From: DASWJZ01 sp963805325
Lineage (GTDB): Bacteria; Pseudomonadota; Alphaproteobacteria; Rhizobiales; Afifellaceae
DNA length: 64,000 nt
NCBI GenBank assembly: GCA_963805325.1
Contig: CAWDTS010000015.1
Location: 248,001 to 312,000, forward strand
Direction of reading: 5' to 3'
Both the position numbers and the translations under genes were made by a program. Below the pieces are notes generated by a model. The model made no database searches. It was not told the DNA's origin and saw nothing but the letters and a program-made list of their open reading frames with translations. Of this stretch, positions 37,029 to 45,434 are shown in pieces; the stretch's first letter is position 1, and each line of letters opens with the position of its first letter.

Positions 37029-38321
37029 CTATCTCTCCGGGAGGAGATGACGCTCGGCCCATCGGGCGACCGCGAGCAGGCGGTCATCGTCGCCGTAGCG
37101 GCCAACCAGTTGCACCGACAACGGCAACCCTTTCGCGCCCACGCCGAACGGGAGCGCGATCGCAGGTACCTGCAGCAGCGTCCAGCCGCGGCTGAACAGC
37201 GGATCGCCGGTCGAGCCGATGCCCTCCGGCGCCTCGTCGGGCGCGGCTGGCGCGAGGATCGCGTCGAAGTCAGCGAAGAGGCCGTCGAGCTGGCGCCGCG
37301 CAACCCGCGCCGTCTGCTGCGCCTCGTCGTAGGCGGCGCGCGAAATTGCGAGCCCGGTTTCGACAAGGGCGGCGAACTGATCGCTCATTGCGTCGCGATG
37401 CTTCACATATTCATGCAGGCGCGCCCGCGACGCCTCGAACGCCATGATCGTCTTCTGGCTTTCGGTCAGCACATCGAAGCTTTCCGGATGCTTGAGCTCG
37501 CCAACCTCCGCTCCGGCGGCGCGAAGCGTCTCACAGGCGCGTTGGCAGACATCGCGCATCGCCATGGAGCCGTCCCACCAATGCGGTCCGCGCATCAGCA
37601 CGATACGTGGCGGTGATTCCGAGAAATCGATGCTGTTTCGCGGGTTGCTCCCGTCGAGAACCGAGCGGACCAGTGCGATGTCGTCGACGGCCCGCGCCAT
37701 AAGGCCAAGCGTATCGAGGCCCGGGGCGAGACCCATGACCCCCTGCAGGTCGAAGGTGTCGGTGGTGGGCTTGTAGCCGACGATGCCGCAATACGATGCG
37801 GGGCGGATCACCGACGCGGCGGTTTGCGAGCCAAGCCCCAGCGGCGCCATGAAATCGGCGACGGCGGCAGCCGACCCGCTCGACGAGCCGCCCGGCGTAT
37901 GGGCAAGGTTGCGGGGATTTCTCGTCTTTCCCGGCGAGAAATAGGCGAGCTCCGTCGTCACGGATTTGCCCAGCGGGATGGCCCCGGCGCGCCGCAGGAG
38001 AGCGACGCAGGATGCATCGCCGCGCGGCAGGAACCCGGCGTAGGGAGGAAAGCCCCACGCAGTCGGCGTCCCGTCCATGTCGATGATGTCCTTGATGACG
38101 AACGGTACGCCATGGAGCGGTCCGGACGAACGGGCGGCGTCGGCCGCGCGCGCTCGCCCGAGCGCCGCCGCCGGATCGATATGGGCGAAGGCGCCGACAT
38201 CCGGCTCGCGCGCCGCGATGCGATCGAGGCACGCCTGCATCACCGCCTCGGCGGTGATCTCGCCTGCCGCGATGCGGGCGGCGACCTCTGTTGCGCTCCA
38301 TGTGTTCGGCGCGTCGCTCAC
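37029..38321 (-). CDS. Amidase (amidase-signature family)
   Basis: A 430-residue amidase starting at GTG 38321 directly after the DUF1116 stop. The Ser-cisSer-Lys triad is visible: Lys in VPFVIKDIIDM near 76, Ser in PGGSSSGSAAAV near 150 and Ser in GSQTAASVIRPAS near 175. The family hydrolyses amide bonds in small molecules, amino-acid amides or ureido compounds. Its place in an operon with Rieske oxygenases suggests removal of an amide group from a ring substrate or its fragment; that is inference. The stop is six bases from the reductase start. Confidence 0.92.
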   Translation of the reverse strand: MSDAPNTWSATEVAARIAAGEITAEAVMQACLDRIAAREPDVGAFAHIDPAAALGRARAADAARSSGPLHGVPFVIKDIIDMDGTPTAWGFPPYAGFLPRGDASCVALLRRAGAIPLGKSVTTELAYFSPGKTRNPRNLAHTPGGSSSGSAAAVADFMAPLGLGSQTAASVIRPASYCGIVGYKPTTDTFDLQGVMGLAPGLDTLGLMARAVDDIALVRSVLDGSNPRNSIDFSESPPRIVLMRGPHWWDGSMAMRDVCQRACETLRAAGAEVGELKHPESFDVLTESQKTIMAFEASRARLHEYVKHRDAMSDQFAALVETGLAISRAAYDEAQQTARVARRQLDGLFADFDAILAPAAPDEAPEGIGSTGDPLFSRGWTLLQVPAIALPFGVGAKGLPLSVQLVGRYGDDDRLLAVARWAERHLLPER

Positions 38322-39528
38322 TCAGCTCTCCAATGCAGCCAGCGCGTCCACAAACGGATCGGCCGGCATGTCGTATATCCCGCCGCCGAGGCGTCCGGCC
38401 TCACCTTTTCTGTCGACGATGCCAAGCGAGATCATCGGACCGGCGCCGAGCGCGGCGACCGCGCGTGCGGTGAGTCCGATCGTAGTACCCAAGCTTGCGG
38501 AAGTAAGGATGCCCGCCGATCGAAAGCGCGTTTTGCCGCATGTCGCTGTCCTTGGGCAGGAACGCGCCGAGCGCCTGCTTCTGCCGGGGCGCGAGATTGA
38601 TGGTCATCGCTCCGAGCCCGAGCGCGTCGACGATCGCGCTGTCGCCGATCGCTCCGAGCGCGCGGTCGACCGGAACGTCGATGTCGAAGTTCCCGCGCGG
38701 CGGCGCAGCCGGCGCGACGAACCAGCGGCCGGACAGTCCGGAGATCTGCACGCCCATCTCGACGCCGTTTCCGCCAGCGGCTGTCACGAAGCTGGAGCCT
38801 TCCACGCCGGAGGCGAGCGTCATCATGCACTTCGTCGCCGCCATCCAGAGATTGAGGAAGAGCATGGGCGAAGATGCCATGAACTCGCGGACATCGTCGC
38901 GGCGGATTCCGCCGGGCGTGCGATCCTCAAGCTCCGCCACGAGCGCGCGCGTAGCGGCCGGCGTGCGGCCGTGACAGTCGTCGCCTTCCGCGAGGCCGAT
39001 GGCCGCGAGCGGGACGAGCGCCAGTCCTTCCGCGATGCCGTCCCGCAAGGCCTCGCAGAAAGGGCCGTTCAGCCAGCGGACCTGCTCCAGCACGGCTTCG
39101 GAGCGCAGGCCAAGCCGCAGGGCGGGGCGCGATCCACCGCTGATGGGCGCGAAGACGCGAATGATGCCGCGATAGGCGTCATAGACGGAATGGAGCGGCA
39201 TCGAGGCGCTGACGACGGCCGCCAGCGGCACGACGACGGAATGGTTCTGCGCCGGCTCCAGCCGGATTTCTCCCGCCAGGACCATCGCCTCCGCACGGTC
39301 GAAATCCTTGGCCAGTCCTTCGAAGACTGCGGCGACGCAGGCGGAGTTGAGGATGGGCCGGCAGATGTCCTTCGGCGATCGGAATGGCGGACCGGCGTGA
39401 AGCAGAACGTTCTCAGCGAGCCCCACGGCCTCCGCAGCCGTATCCATGCGGTTCCAGACCGGCTGCGCCACCACCGCCCGGTCATAGGCGAGACGATCTG
39501 CCGGATGAAGCGGCGCCGGTTCGGCCAT
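38322..39528 (-). pseudogene. DUF1116 protein (YlbE/AllG-like), frameshifted (+1 at about 38517)
   Basis: About 402 residues once one base is removed. I chose ATG 39528 (MAEPAP), which overlaps the previous stop by one base. Family markers are GLAENVLLHAGPP near residue 45, PAQNHSVVVPLAAVVSASMP, EGDDCHGRT and IGDSAIVDALGLGA. The first frame runs on as GGHPYFRK. The conserved continuation is in another frame (GILTSASLGTTIGLTARAV, GAGPMISLGIVDRKGEAG) and ends at TGA 38322. In E. coli the DUF1116 protein YlbE (AllG) is one subunit of the oxamate carbamoyltransferase. Its partner subunits are not seen here, so the role must differ or the partners lie elsewhere. Confidence 0.8.
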
Positions 39529-40157
39529 CAGGCGGCATCCGCCGGAGGGGTGATCCATGTCTCGGAGAAATAGAGGAAGGCGGAGGTCGTCTCCATGCCG
39601 GCCTGAACGCGCGTCCCGACCTCACCGGGAAGGGCATGGCCATTGACGAGGATCGAAGCGCGGCGGGCCGGCACGAGCAGCGTGAACATGGTGTGAGACC
39701 GGGTCCCGACCTGATCGGGCTCAAGCTCAAGTGCTCGCGGCGTCTCAAGGTCCTCCCAGACAAGCTCCACCACCAGCCCGTCGCTCGCCACAGTCTCCGC
39801 GTAGCGGTGGCTCATCGGATCGCCCGAGCTGCGCACGGCGGTGGCGGGAAGGATCGGCACGGAGTCGAAAGCGGGCGCGTCGCGGAACGCCGCGAGCTTT
39901 GCGATGAAGCTCTCCTTCAGGAACCGCGCGAGCGCCGGATTGTCGGCGAGCATGACGTTGGGCGCGTCGCGCGTTCCCTTCGCCTGCTGCGGCGTGCCGT
40001 AGAGCAGGAGCACTTGCCCTTGGCCTTCCGGCGACCAGGCCACGCGGAAGAACAGCGCCATTGCCGCCGGGCTGCCGTCGGCGTTGCGCAGGACGATGCC
40101 GGGATTTTCGCCGGTCCAGTCGACCGATCCGGGGGTGATGGGCTGATCGAGCGGCAT
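39528..40157 (-). CDS. Hypothetical protein, paralogue B of a tandem pair
   Basis: A 209-residue protein I cannot place in a named family. It begins DQPITPGSVDWTGENPG and contains MALFFRVAWSPEGQGQ, DAPNVMLADNPALARF and the end FLYFSETWITPP. The neighbour immediately upstream shares the same order of motifs (GRVEWSGENPG, LALFFRVVLSPYGRG, DAPNLIMTDNQ, FLAFSETWLTP), so the two are tandem duplicates. There is no signal peptide or membrane helix and no obvious metal motif; conserved acids and Trp are spread through a predicted beta-rich fold. It starts with GAGGTGG upstream and overlaps the DUF1116 start by one base. Function unknown. Confidence 0.75.
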   Translation of the reverse strand: MPLDQPITPGSVDWTGENPGIVLRNADGSPAAMALFFRVAWSPEGQGQVLLLYGTPQQAKGTRDAPNVMLADNPALARFLKESFIAKLAAFRDAPAFDSVPILPATAVRSSGDPMSHRYAETVASDGLVVELVWEDLETPRALELEPDQVGTRSHTMFTLLVPARRASILVNGHALPGEVGTRVQAGMETTSAFLYFSETWITPPADAA

Positions 40158-40160
40158 CGG

Positions 40161-40788
40161 CTATCCACCTCTTCGCGGGCGTCAGCCAGGTTTCGGAGAA
40201 GGCGAGAAAGGCAGTGCTCATCGTCCGGCCAAAGAACTGCCGGCTCGCCACCTGCCCTTTCAGCGGGGCCCCGTTCAGAAGCACCGAGGCCTTCTGCGCC
40301 TCGAGGAAGACCGAATACATCTCGTGTGCCTTCGTCGCGGAGTTCTCCTGCGTTACCTCGACCGGCAGCGGCTCGCCGAGCTCCTCCCAGCGCATGGTGA
40401 GGGACACTCCCGATCCGCGCAGCGTTTCGCTGTAGCGGGACTTGAGATCGCCGGCATCGCGCTCGACCGCTTCAAGATCGAGCCAGGTCATGGCGTCGAG
40501 CCCGGCGCGCCCGACGAAGGTTGGCATCCGGCGCACGAAGACATCGACGATCCAGCGCATCATCCGCTGATTGTCGGTCATGATCAGGTTCGGCGCGTCA
40601 GGCCATCCGCTGGCTACGTCGGGAGCGCCAAGGACGAGCGCCGCAGAGCCGCGACCATAGGGCGAGAGGACCACGCGGAAGAAGAGCGCAAGCGTTACAT
40701 AATCGGATTGCGGATCGTCCTTCAGGTAAATGCCCGGATTCTCGCCGGACCACTCCACCCTCCCCGGATTGATGGAGACCCGAGTCAC
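40161..40788 (-). pseudogene. Hypothetical protein, paralogue A of a tandem pair, frameshifted near its end
   Basis: The frame from 40788 is family-like to FLAFSETWLTPA. It then runs on in the wrong frame through the next gene for more than 130 residues, which is implausible. Removing one base near 40171-40178 gives a stop at 40161-40163 and a protein of 208 residues, one shorter than paralogue B. Sequence similarity to B is clear over the whole length. The start codon overlaps the stop of the Rieske oxygenase gene in ATGA, so they are translated together. I do not recognise the family. A catalytic or accessory role beside the oxygenase is inference. Confidence 0.7.
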
Positions 40789-42140
40789 GACCAGCTGGCC
40801 TCATAAGCTTTGAGGTCGCTGCGGATCTTCGCATAGCGCTCCTGGCCGGGGAGATCGTCCGCCGACATCATGATGTCGGCGACCCTGTGGGCGATCTCCT
40901 TCAGGAGCGCGCCGTCCTCGCGGCCCGGCTGCGGCGGGATGCGCAGCATCGTATCGCCGCCGTAGGTCGGAATGATGCCCTTGTAGATGAGCGAGGGCTG
41001 CGGCGCCGGCTCTCCCTCCGCGACCGAGCGGATCGCGGCGCGCAGCTTGCGACGAACCTTGGCCACGCCCCGGTCGGTGAAGCACAGATTCTCGCGCGCA
41101 TGGATGTTCCTGGGGCCTTGCGAAACCCAGGCGTCGTAGTCTCCCGGATCGCGCTGCCGCTGCTCGTAGGTCCGCTCGCCGCTCTGGCCGTAGAAGTCGA
41201 CCTTGCCATAGCCGACTTCCTCCTTGTTGGTCATGCCGCGCGGATCGTCGCCCTCGCGGAAATGACGCCAGGCAATGACCATGGCGTTCGTGTCGTCAAT
41301 CGGCGTCACCCAGCGCGACAGCCCGCAGCGCCCGAAGTAGCGGCTGGAATCGGGAACCGGGAAGTGCCCGCCGTTCTGCGTGAAGCTCGGGATCATCTTG
41401 TCGTGGATGCGCAGCCACACGATGTCGCCGACGCGGCGGGTATTCGTATAGAAGTCGCCATAGGGACGCTCGAAGAACTCGATCGCCGGCATTTCGGCGA
41501 AGGCCTCGATGAACTGGCTGCGCACCGCCAGCGTGTGCAGGTAGACGACGTGGAACGGGTCCCAGGCGTTCTCCATCACCTGCAGCCAGTTGCATGGAGA
41601 CTTGATGAGATAGGGGATCATCTCGTCGCCTTCGTCGTCGAAGGTGTCCATCACCGGAAACGGCGGCATGGCATCCGGCGGGCCCATGAAGGCGAAGGCG
41701 AGGCCCTTGTATTCGATCACCGGGTAGGCTCCGAGGCAGGCCTTCTTCTTGACCTGGCTGGCCGGCGGCTCGCAGGGCGTTTCCAGCACCGCGCCGTCGA
41801 GCCCGTATTTCCAGCCGTGGTAGGAGCAGCGGATTCCCCCCTCCTCCACGATGCCGAACTCCAATGACATGTTGCGATGCGCGCAATGCAGATGCACGAG
41901 CCCCAGCGCACCGTCCTTCTTTTCGCGGAAGAGGACGAGATCTTCGCCGAGCACGCGGATGCGGTAAGGGAGGTCGCCGATCTGATCGACCATGGCGACC
42001 GGCATCCAGTAGCGCCTGAGATATTCTCCGCACGGCGTTCCGGGACCGACCTCCGTCAGCAGGGGGTCGGGCTCCAGCGACCAGACGTGCCGCCGCTCGT
42101 AGCCTCTGAAATTACCTGACGGGATCGCGAAGGCGTTCAT
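40785..42140 (-). CDS. Rieske non-heme iron oxygenase (phthalate-dioxygenase type)
   Basis: A 451-residue oxygenase and the first gene of the operon. The Rieske motif is HCAHRNMSLEFG then IRCSYHGWKYG: C-x-H, 16 residues, C-x-x-H. The mononuclear iron site is ENAWDPFHVVYLH near residues 195-207, with the bridging Asp. The length, the start LLTEVGPGTPCGEYLRRYWM and the C-terminal helix match the phthalate 4,5-dioxygenase branch, which attacks carboxylated aromatics or ring ethers. The upstream 263-base region is divergent with a HisC-like gene. It lacks its own reductase; the one at 35761-37023 may serve it. Confidence 0.9.
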   Translation of the reverse strand: MNAFAIPSGNFRGYERRHVWSLEPDPLLTEVGPGTPCGEYLRRYWMPVAMVDQIGDLPYRIRVLGEDLVLFREKKDGALGLVHLHCAHRNMSLEFGIVEEGGIRCSYHGWKYGLDGAVLETPCEPPASQVKKKACLGAYPVIEYKGLAFAFMGPPDAMPPFPVMDTFDDEGDEMIPYLIKSPCNWLQVMENAWDPFHVVYLHTLAVRSQFIEAFAEMPAIEFFERPYGDFYTNTRRVGDIVWLRIHDKMIPSFTQNGGHFPVPDSSRYFGRCGLSRWVTPIDDTNAMVIAWRHFREGDDPRGMTNKEEVGYGKVDFYGQSGERTYEQRQRDPGDYDAWVSQGPRNIHARENLCFTDRGVAKVRRKLRAAIRSVAEGEPAPQPSLIYKGIIPTYGGDTMLRIPPQPGREDGALLKEIAHRVADIMMSADDLPGQERYAKIRSDLKAYEASWS

Positions 42141-42325
42141 GACCGCTCACCTGTTGTCTGGCTCGCGCCGGGGAAAATGTTTGGCATGCGTCCGGAACGA
42201 GGACCGAGTGACCCGTCGGTATTGCCGGACGGCATCCGCAATCTGATCGGCCGGCGGGTCATCGCAGAGTGACGCCTCCATCTACCGATTCTGAAGGTCC
42301 CCGGAGGCGTCAACGCCGCCTGATC

Positions 42326-42371
42326 TATAATAAGGTTTTCAGAAGTGAATTGAAGGGAACCATATGATATG
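42326..42371. promoter_or_regulatory. Promoter/operator candidate between two divergent operons
   Basis: The AT-rich middle of the 42141-42403 gap contains TATAAT (42326-42331), a good -10 match on the plus strand, though no convincing -35 lies upstream. CATATGATATG at 42361-42371 is an inverted repeat, CATAT-G-ATATG. Both could serve the Rieske operon or the aminotransferase operon. Confidence 0.35.
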
Positions 42372-42403
42372 TGATAGGTCAAGAGACGCGTGAAGGAGCC
42401 GGA

Positions 42404-43531
42404 ATGTCGCCAGTGATCGCCCGATCGGGGATCGGAAACATCAAGCGACACATGGTCGATCTGGAGGATGCGACGCTGCCTCCGGTCCGCGTCGCATTGG
42501 ATTCCAACGAGAGCGCCTTCGGTCCAAGTCCTGCGGCGCGGCGGGCAGCAATAAAAGCGGTGGCGCACATCGAGCGCTACCAGGAGAACCCGGATCGCAT
42601 CCTCGCGCCAGCTATCGCGGAGCGCTTCGGACTATCGCCTGAGCGCATCGCGATCGGGCAAGGTTCCGACGATCTCCTGAGCCGCCTGGCGCGCGCCTAT
42701 CTCGGCCCGGGCACCGAGATGATCCGCAGCGTCAACGGCTATCTGAAGACGCCGAACTATGCTTTCGCCAACGACGCGAAGCCCGTCGCCGCGCCGGATT
42801 GCGATTTCCGTGCGAGCATCGATTCCATGCTGGCCTGCGTCACCGAACGGACGCGGATGGTCTATCTGGCAAACCCCGAGAACCCGGCCGGCACGCATCT
42901 CAGCGGCCGCGAGGTACGACGCTTGCATGCCGGTCTTCCTGCCCACGTTCTGCTCGTCCTCGACTGCGCCTACGAGGAATATGTCGACGCCGACGACTAC
43001 GAACCGGGCCATCGGCTGGTGGAAGAGGCACACAACGTCGTGATGGCGCGGACCTTCTCCAAGATCTTCGGCCTCGCCGGTGCGCGCATCGGCTGGCTCT
43101 ACGCGCCTCCCGACATACTCGATCCGGTGCGGCGCATCGGATTGACGTTTCCGGTCAGCGCGCCGTCTGTTGCCGCGGCATTGGCGGCGCTCGGCGACCG
43201 CGCCCACACAGAGCACGTGCATCGCGTCAATGCGCGGCAGCGGACCTGGGCGACGCAAGAGCTGACTGCGGGCGGCCTGAAGGTCTATCCCTCGCAGGGC
43301 AATTTCGTCCTCGTCCGCTTCCCCCGCCCCGGCGCGGCCAAGGCCGCTTGGCTCACGCTCCGCCGCAGGGGCATCGCTACCCGCCGCTTCGCCGCGCCCG
43401 CCTACAAGGACTGCCTGCGCATGACGATCGGACTTGAAGAGGAGACGCGCGAGGCCGTCGACGCGCTTCTTGATTTTGTCGGCACCCCGGCCGAGTTCGC
43501 GGCGACGCGAGACAGGGCAACCATAACATGA
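42404..43531 (+). CDS. HisC-like PLP aminotransferase
   Basis: About 375 residues from ATG 42404, with AAGGAG upstream. It is a fold-type I aminotransferase of the histidinol-phosphate branch: ALDSNESAFGPSP at the start, VYLANPENPAGTHL for the PLP-ring contact, DCAYEEYVD, and the Schiff-base Lys in MARTFSKIFGLAGARIG. C-terminal Arg for the substrate carboxylate is in DCLRMTIGLEEE. HisC-like proteins outside his operons act on varied amino acids. Here it heads a plus-strand set with an amino-acid-type permease, a DUF6282 hydrolase, a binding protein and an ATPase, so it probably deaminates the imported compound; that is inference. Confidence 0.87.
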   Translation: MSPVIARSGIGNIKRHMVDLEDATLPPVRVALDSNESAFGPSPAARRAAIKAVAHIERYQENPDRILAPAIAERFGLSPERIAIGQGSDDLLSRLARAYLGPGTEMIRSVNGYLKTPNYAFANDAKPVAAPDCDFRASIDSMLACVTERTRMVYLANPENPAGTHLSGREVRRLHAGLPAHVLLVLDCAYEEYVDADDYEPGHRLVEEAHNVVMARTFSKIFGLAGARIGWLYAPPDILDPVRRIGLTFPVSAPSVAAALAALGDRAHTEHVHRVNARQRTWATQELTAGGLKVYPSQGNFVLVRFPRPGAAKAAWLTLRRRGIATRRFAAPAYKDCLRMTIGLEEETREAVDALLDFVGTPAEFAATRDRATIT

Positions 43532-43634
43532 ATGAAGAATAAGCCTTGGAATCGGCTTTTCTTTATATATGCTCGGTCGCCGGCCGCAACGGCGGCCCGA
43601 CCCGTCCATGACACCATTTCCGGAGCCGCGGGCC

Positions 43635-44384
43635 ATGGCCAAGAGAAGCAAGATGTTTTTGCTTCTGCTGCCCCTGGTTCTGGGCGGCTGCGCCCGCAGC
43701 AACTATACTTGGGGATGGTATGCGGTCCTTCCGTTCACCGACCGCGGACTTGGGAACCTGCGCTTCCTCGCAAGCGGTGTCGGGCTGACGCTGACGCTTT
43801 CGATTGTCTCGATCGCCATCTCCGTGGTGATCGGCATGTTCATCTCCCTGCTCAGCCTTTCCACAAGCCGGTTCCTGCGCGGCATCAATCGCACTTACGT
43901 GGAGTTCTTCCGCTCCATCCCGATGCTGGTGATGATCCTGTGGGTCTATTACGGCCTGCCGAGCATCCTCGGCATAAGCCTCAGCCCTTTCGTCGCCGGC
44001 GTGCTGGCGCTGGTGCTTTGCGACAGCGCCTTCGAGGCGGAAATCTTTCGCGGCGGCATCCAGTCGATCCACAAGGGACAGGGCGAAGCTTCCGATTCCC
44101 TCGGCCTCAGCTACCTCGACAAGATGCGCTTCGTGATCATGCCGCAGGCGATCAAGCGCATCCTGCCGCCGCTCGGCAACCAGTTCGTCTACATGCTCAA
44201 GATGTCGTCGCTGGTCTCCGTCATCGGTTTGATGGAGCTGACGCGCCGCGCCAACGAGCTGACCGTCGTCGAATACCGGCCGCTCGAAATCTACACCGTC
44301 CTCCTGCTCGAATATCTCGTGCTCATCCTCGTCGCCTCCTACCTCGTGCGGCGGCTGGAGCGTGCGATGGCCGGCGGGGACTAG
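43635..44384 (+). CDS. Polar-amino-acid ABC transporter permease with lipobox-like first helix
   Basis: About 249 residues. I start at ATG 43635 (MAKRSK), with GGAG about 12 bases upstream. Five to six transmembrane segments are visible, and the EAA loop for contact with the ATPase is seen as FRGGIQSIHKGQGEASDSLGL. The motif FFRSIPMLVMILW is typical of the HisM/GlnP family. The N-terminus reads LLLPLVLGGCARS, a lipobox-like sequence before the first permease helix, which is odd for a permease. Only one permease gene is present in this set, so it may act as a homodimer. The binding protein and ATPase genes follow at 45435 and 46306. Confidence 0.88.
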   Translation: MAKRSKMFLLLLPLVLGGCARSNYTWGWYAVLPFTDRGLGNLRFLASGVGLTLTLSIVSIAISVVIGMFISLLSLSTSRFLRGINRTYVEFFRSIPMLVMILWVYYGLPSILGISLSPFVAGVLALVLCDSAFEAEIFRGGIQSIHKGQGEASDSLGLSYLDKMRFVIMPQAIKRILPPLGNQFVYMLKMSSLVSVIGLMELTRRANELTVVEYRPLEIYTVLLLEYLVLILVASYLVRRLERAMAGGD

Positions 44385-44412
44385 AAGACGAAGCAACGAA
44401 GGAACAGCATTG

Positions 44413-45375
44413 ATGGCAGTTGCCGAGAGTGGATCGGAAGACGTGTGGAACCTGGCGATCAGGACGGGGATCTACGACGACCTGAAAGGGACGATCGACA
44501 TCCACATCCATTCGAACCCGGATTTCTGCCGGCGGCTGCTCGACGACGACGACGTGGCGGCTCTCGCCAAGGCTGTCGGCATGCGCGCGATCATGATCAA
44601 GAGCCATTTCTCCTCCACGCATGAGCGCGCCTACGCCGCGGAGAAGACGGTCGGCGGCGGAATCCGGGTGTTCGGCCTGATCTGCCTCAACCCGTCGGTC
44701 GGCGGGCTCAATCCGATCGCGGTTAAGCTCGCGATCCGCTGCGGCGTTAGGGCCGTGTGGATGCCGTCCATGTGGGCGGAGAACCACGCCTCCTATGTCC
44801 GGCGCACGGGCAAGGGCATGGGCTACGAGACGATCGGCATGGAGTTCCCGAAGCAGGGCGAGGGCATCACGGTCCTCGACGCTAACGGTAAGCTCAAAAA
44901 CGAGGTGCACGAGATTCTGGACATGGTGGCGGAAGCGGACCTGATGCTTGCCACCGGACACCTGTCGGTCGACGAGTCGCATGCGCTCCTCTCGGAGGCC
45001 AAGGCGCGCGGGATCACCAAGCTCGTGGTCCACACGGTGAACTATCACGTGATGAAATATCCGCTGACCGATCTGAAGCAGATGGTCTCCGACTACGGAG
45101 CAGTGCTGGAGATGGGATTCAGCTCGCTGCCCAACGGCATCTGGGATCCGATCGACCGCAGCCGGCTGATCGGAGTCGCCGAGGTCTGCGAGATGATCGA
45201 GGCCGTCGGCACGCAGAACATCGTCCTCACCAGCGATTGCGGGCAGCTGTCCACCGCGATGCCGATCGAGGCCATGCGGCTCTGGATCAGCCACATGCGG
45301 AGCAAGGGCTACGCGCAGAACGACATCGACAACATGACGAAGAAGGTCCCGGCGCGTCTCCTGGGACTCGACTGA
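44413..45375 (+). CDS. DUF6282 metal-dependent hydrolase-like protein
   Basis: About 320 residues from ATG 44413. A metal-binding H-x-H occurs in GTIDIHIHSNPD near residue 35, and further ligand candidates are MIKSHFSSTHERAY, MLATGHLSVDES and KLVVHTVNYHVMK. The last Asp ligand may be in VLTSDCGQL. This order matches amidohydrolase-superfamily (PHP/TatD-like) barrels, now grouped as DUF6282. Such proteins cleave amides, lactones or phosphoesters, but the substrate here is not known. It is inserted between the permease and binding-protein genes of an ABC operon, which implies that it acts on the imported compound. Confidence 0.78.
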   Translation: MAVAESGSEDVWNLAIRTGIYDDLKGTIDIHIHSNPDFCRRLLDDDDVAALAKAVGMRAIMIKSHFSSTHERAYAAEKTVGGGIRVFGLICLNPSVGGLNPIAVKLAIRCGVRAVWMPSMWAENHASYVRRTGKGMGYETIGMEFPKQGEGITVLDANGKLKNEVHEILDMVAEADLMLATGHLSVDESHALLSEAKARGITKLVVHTVNYHVMKYPLTDLKQMVSDYGAVLEMGFSSLPNGIWDPIDRSRLIGVAEVCEMIEAVGTQNIVLTSDCGQLSTAMPIEAMRLWISHMRSKGYAQNDIDNMTKKVPARLLGLD

Positions 45376-45434
45376 GGGTGAGTGACGTTCGCAATGGGTA
45401 AAGCAATTCGACACTGGAGAGAGGGGAAGGTGAA

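Noticed and set aside
39745..40160. Long C-terminal extension of paralogue A across paralogue B
   Set aside because: It translates the next gene out of frame into Arg-rich sequence; a single surplus base explains it better.
43544..43570. Promoter TTGGAA...TATATA before the permease
   Set aside because: The spacing is about 12 bases, too short for a sigma-70 promoter; the gene is probably transcribed with hisC-like.
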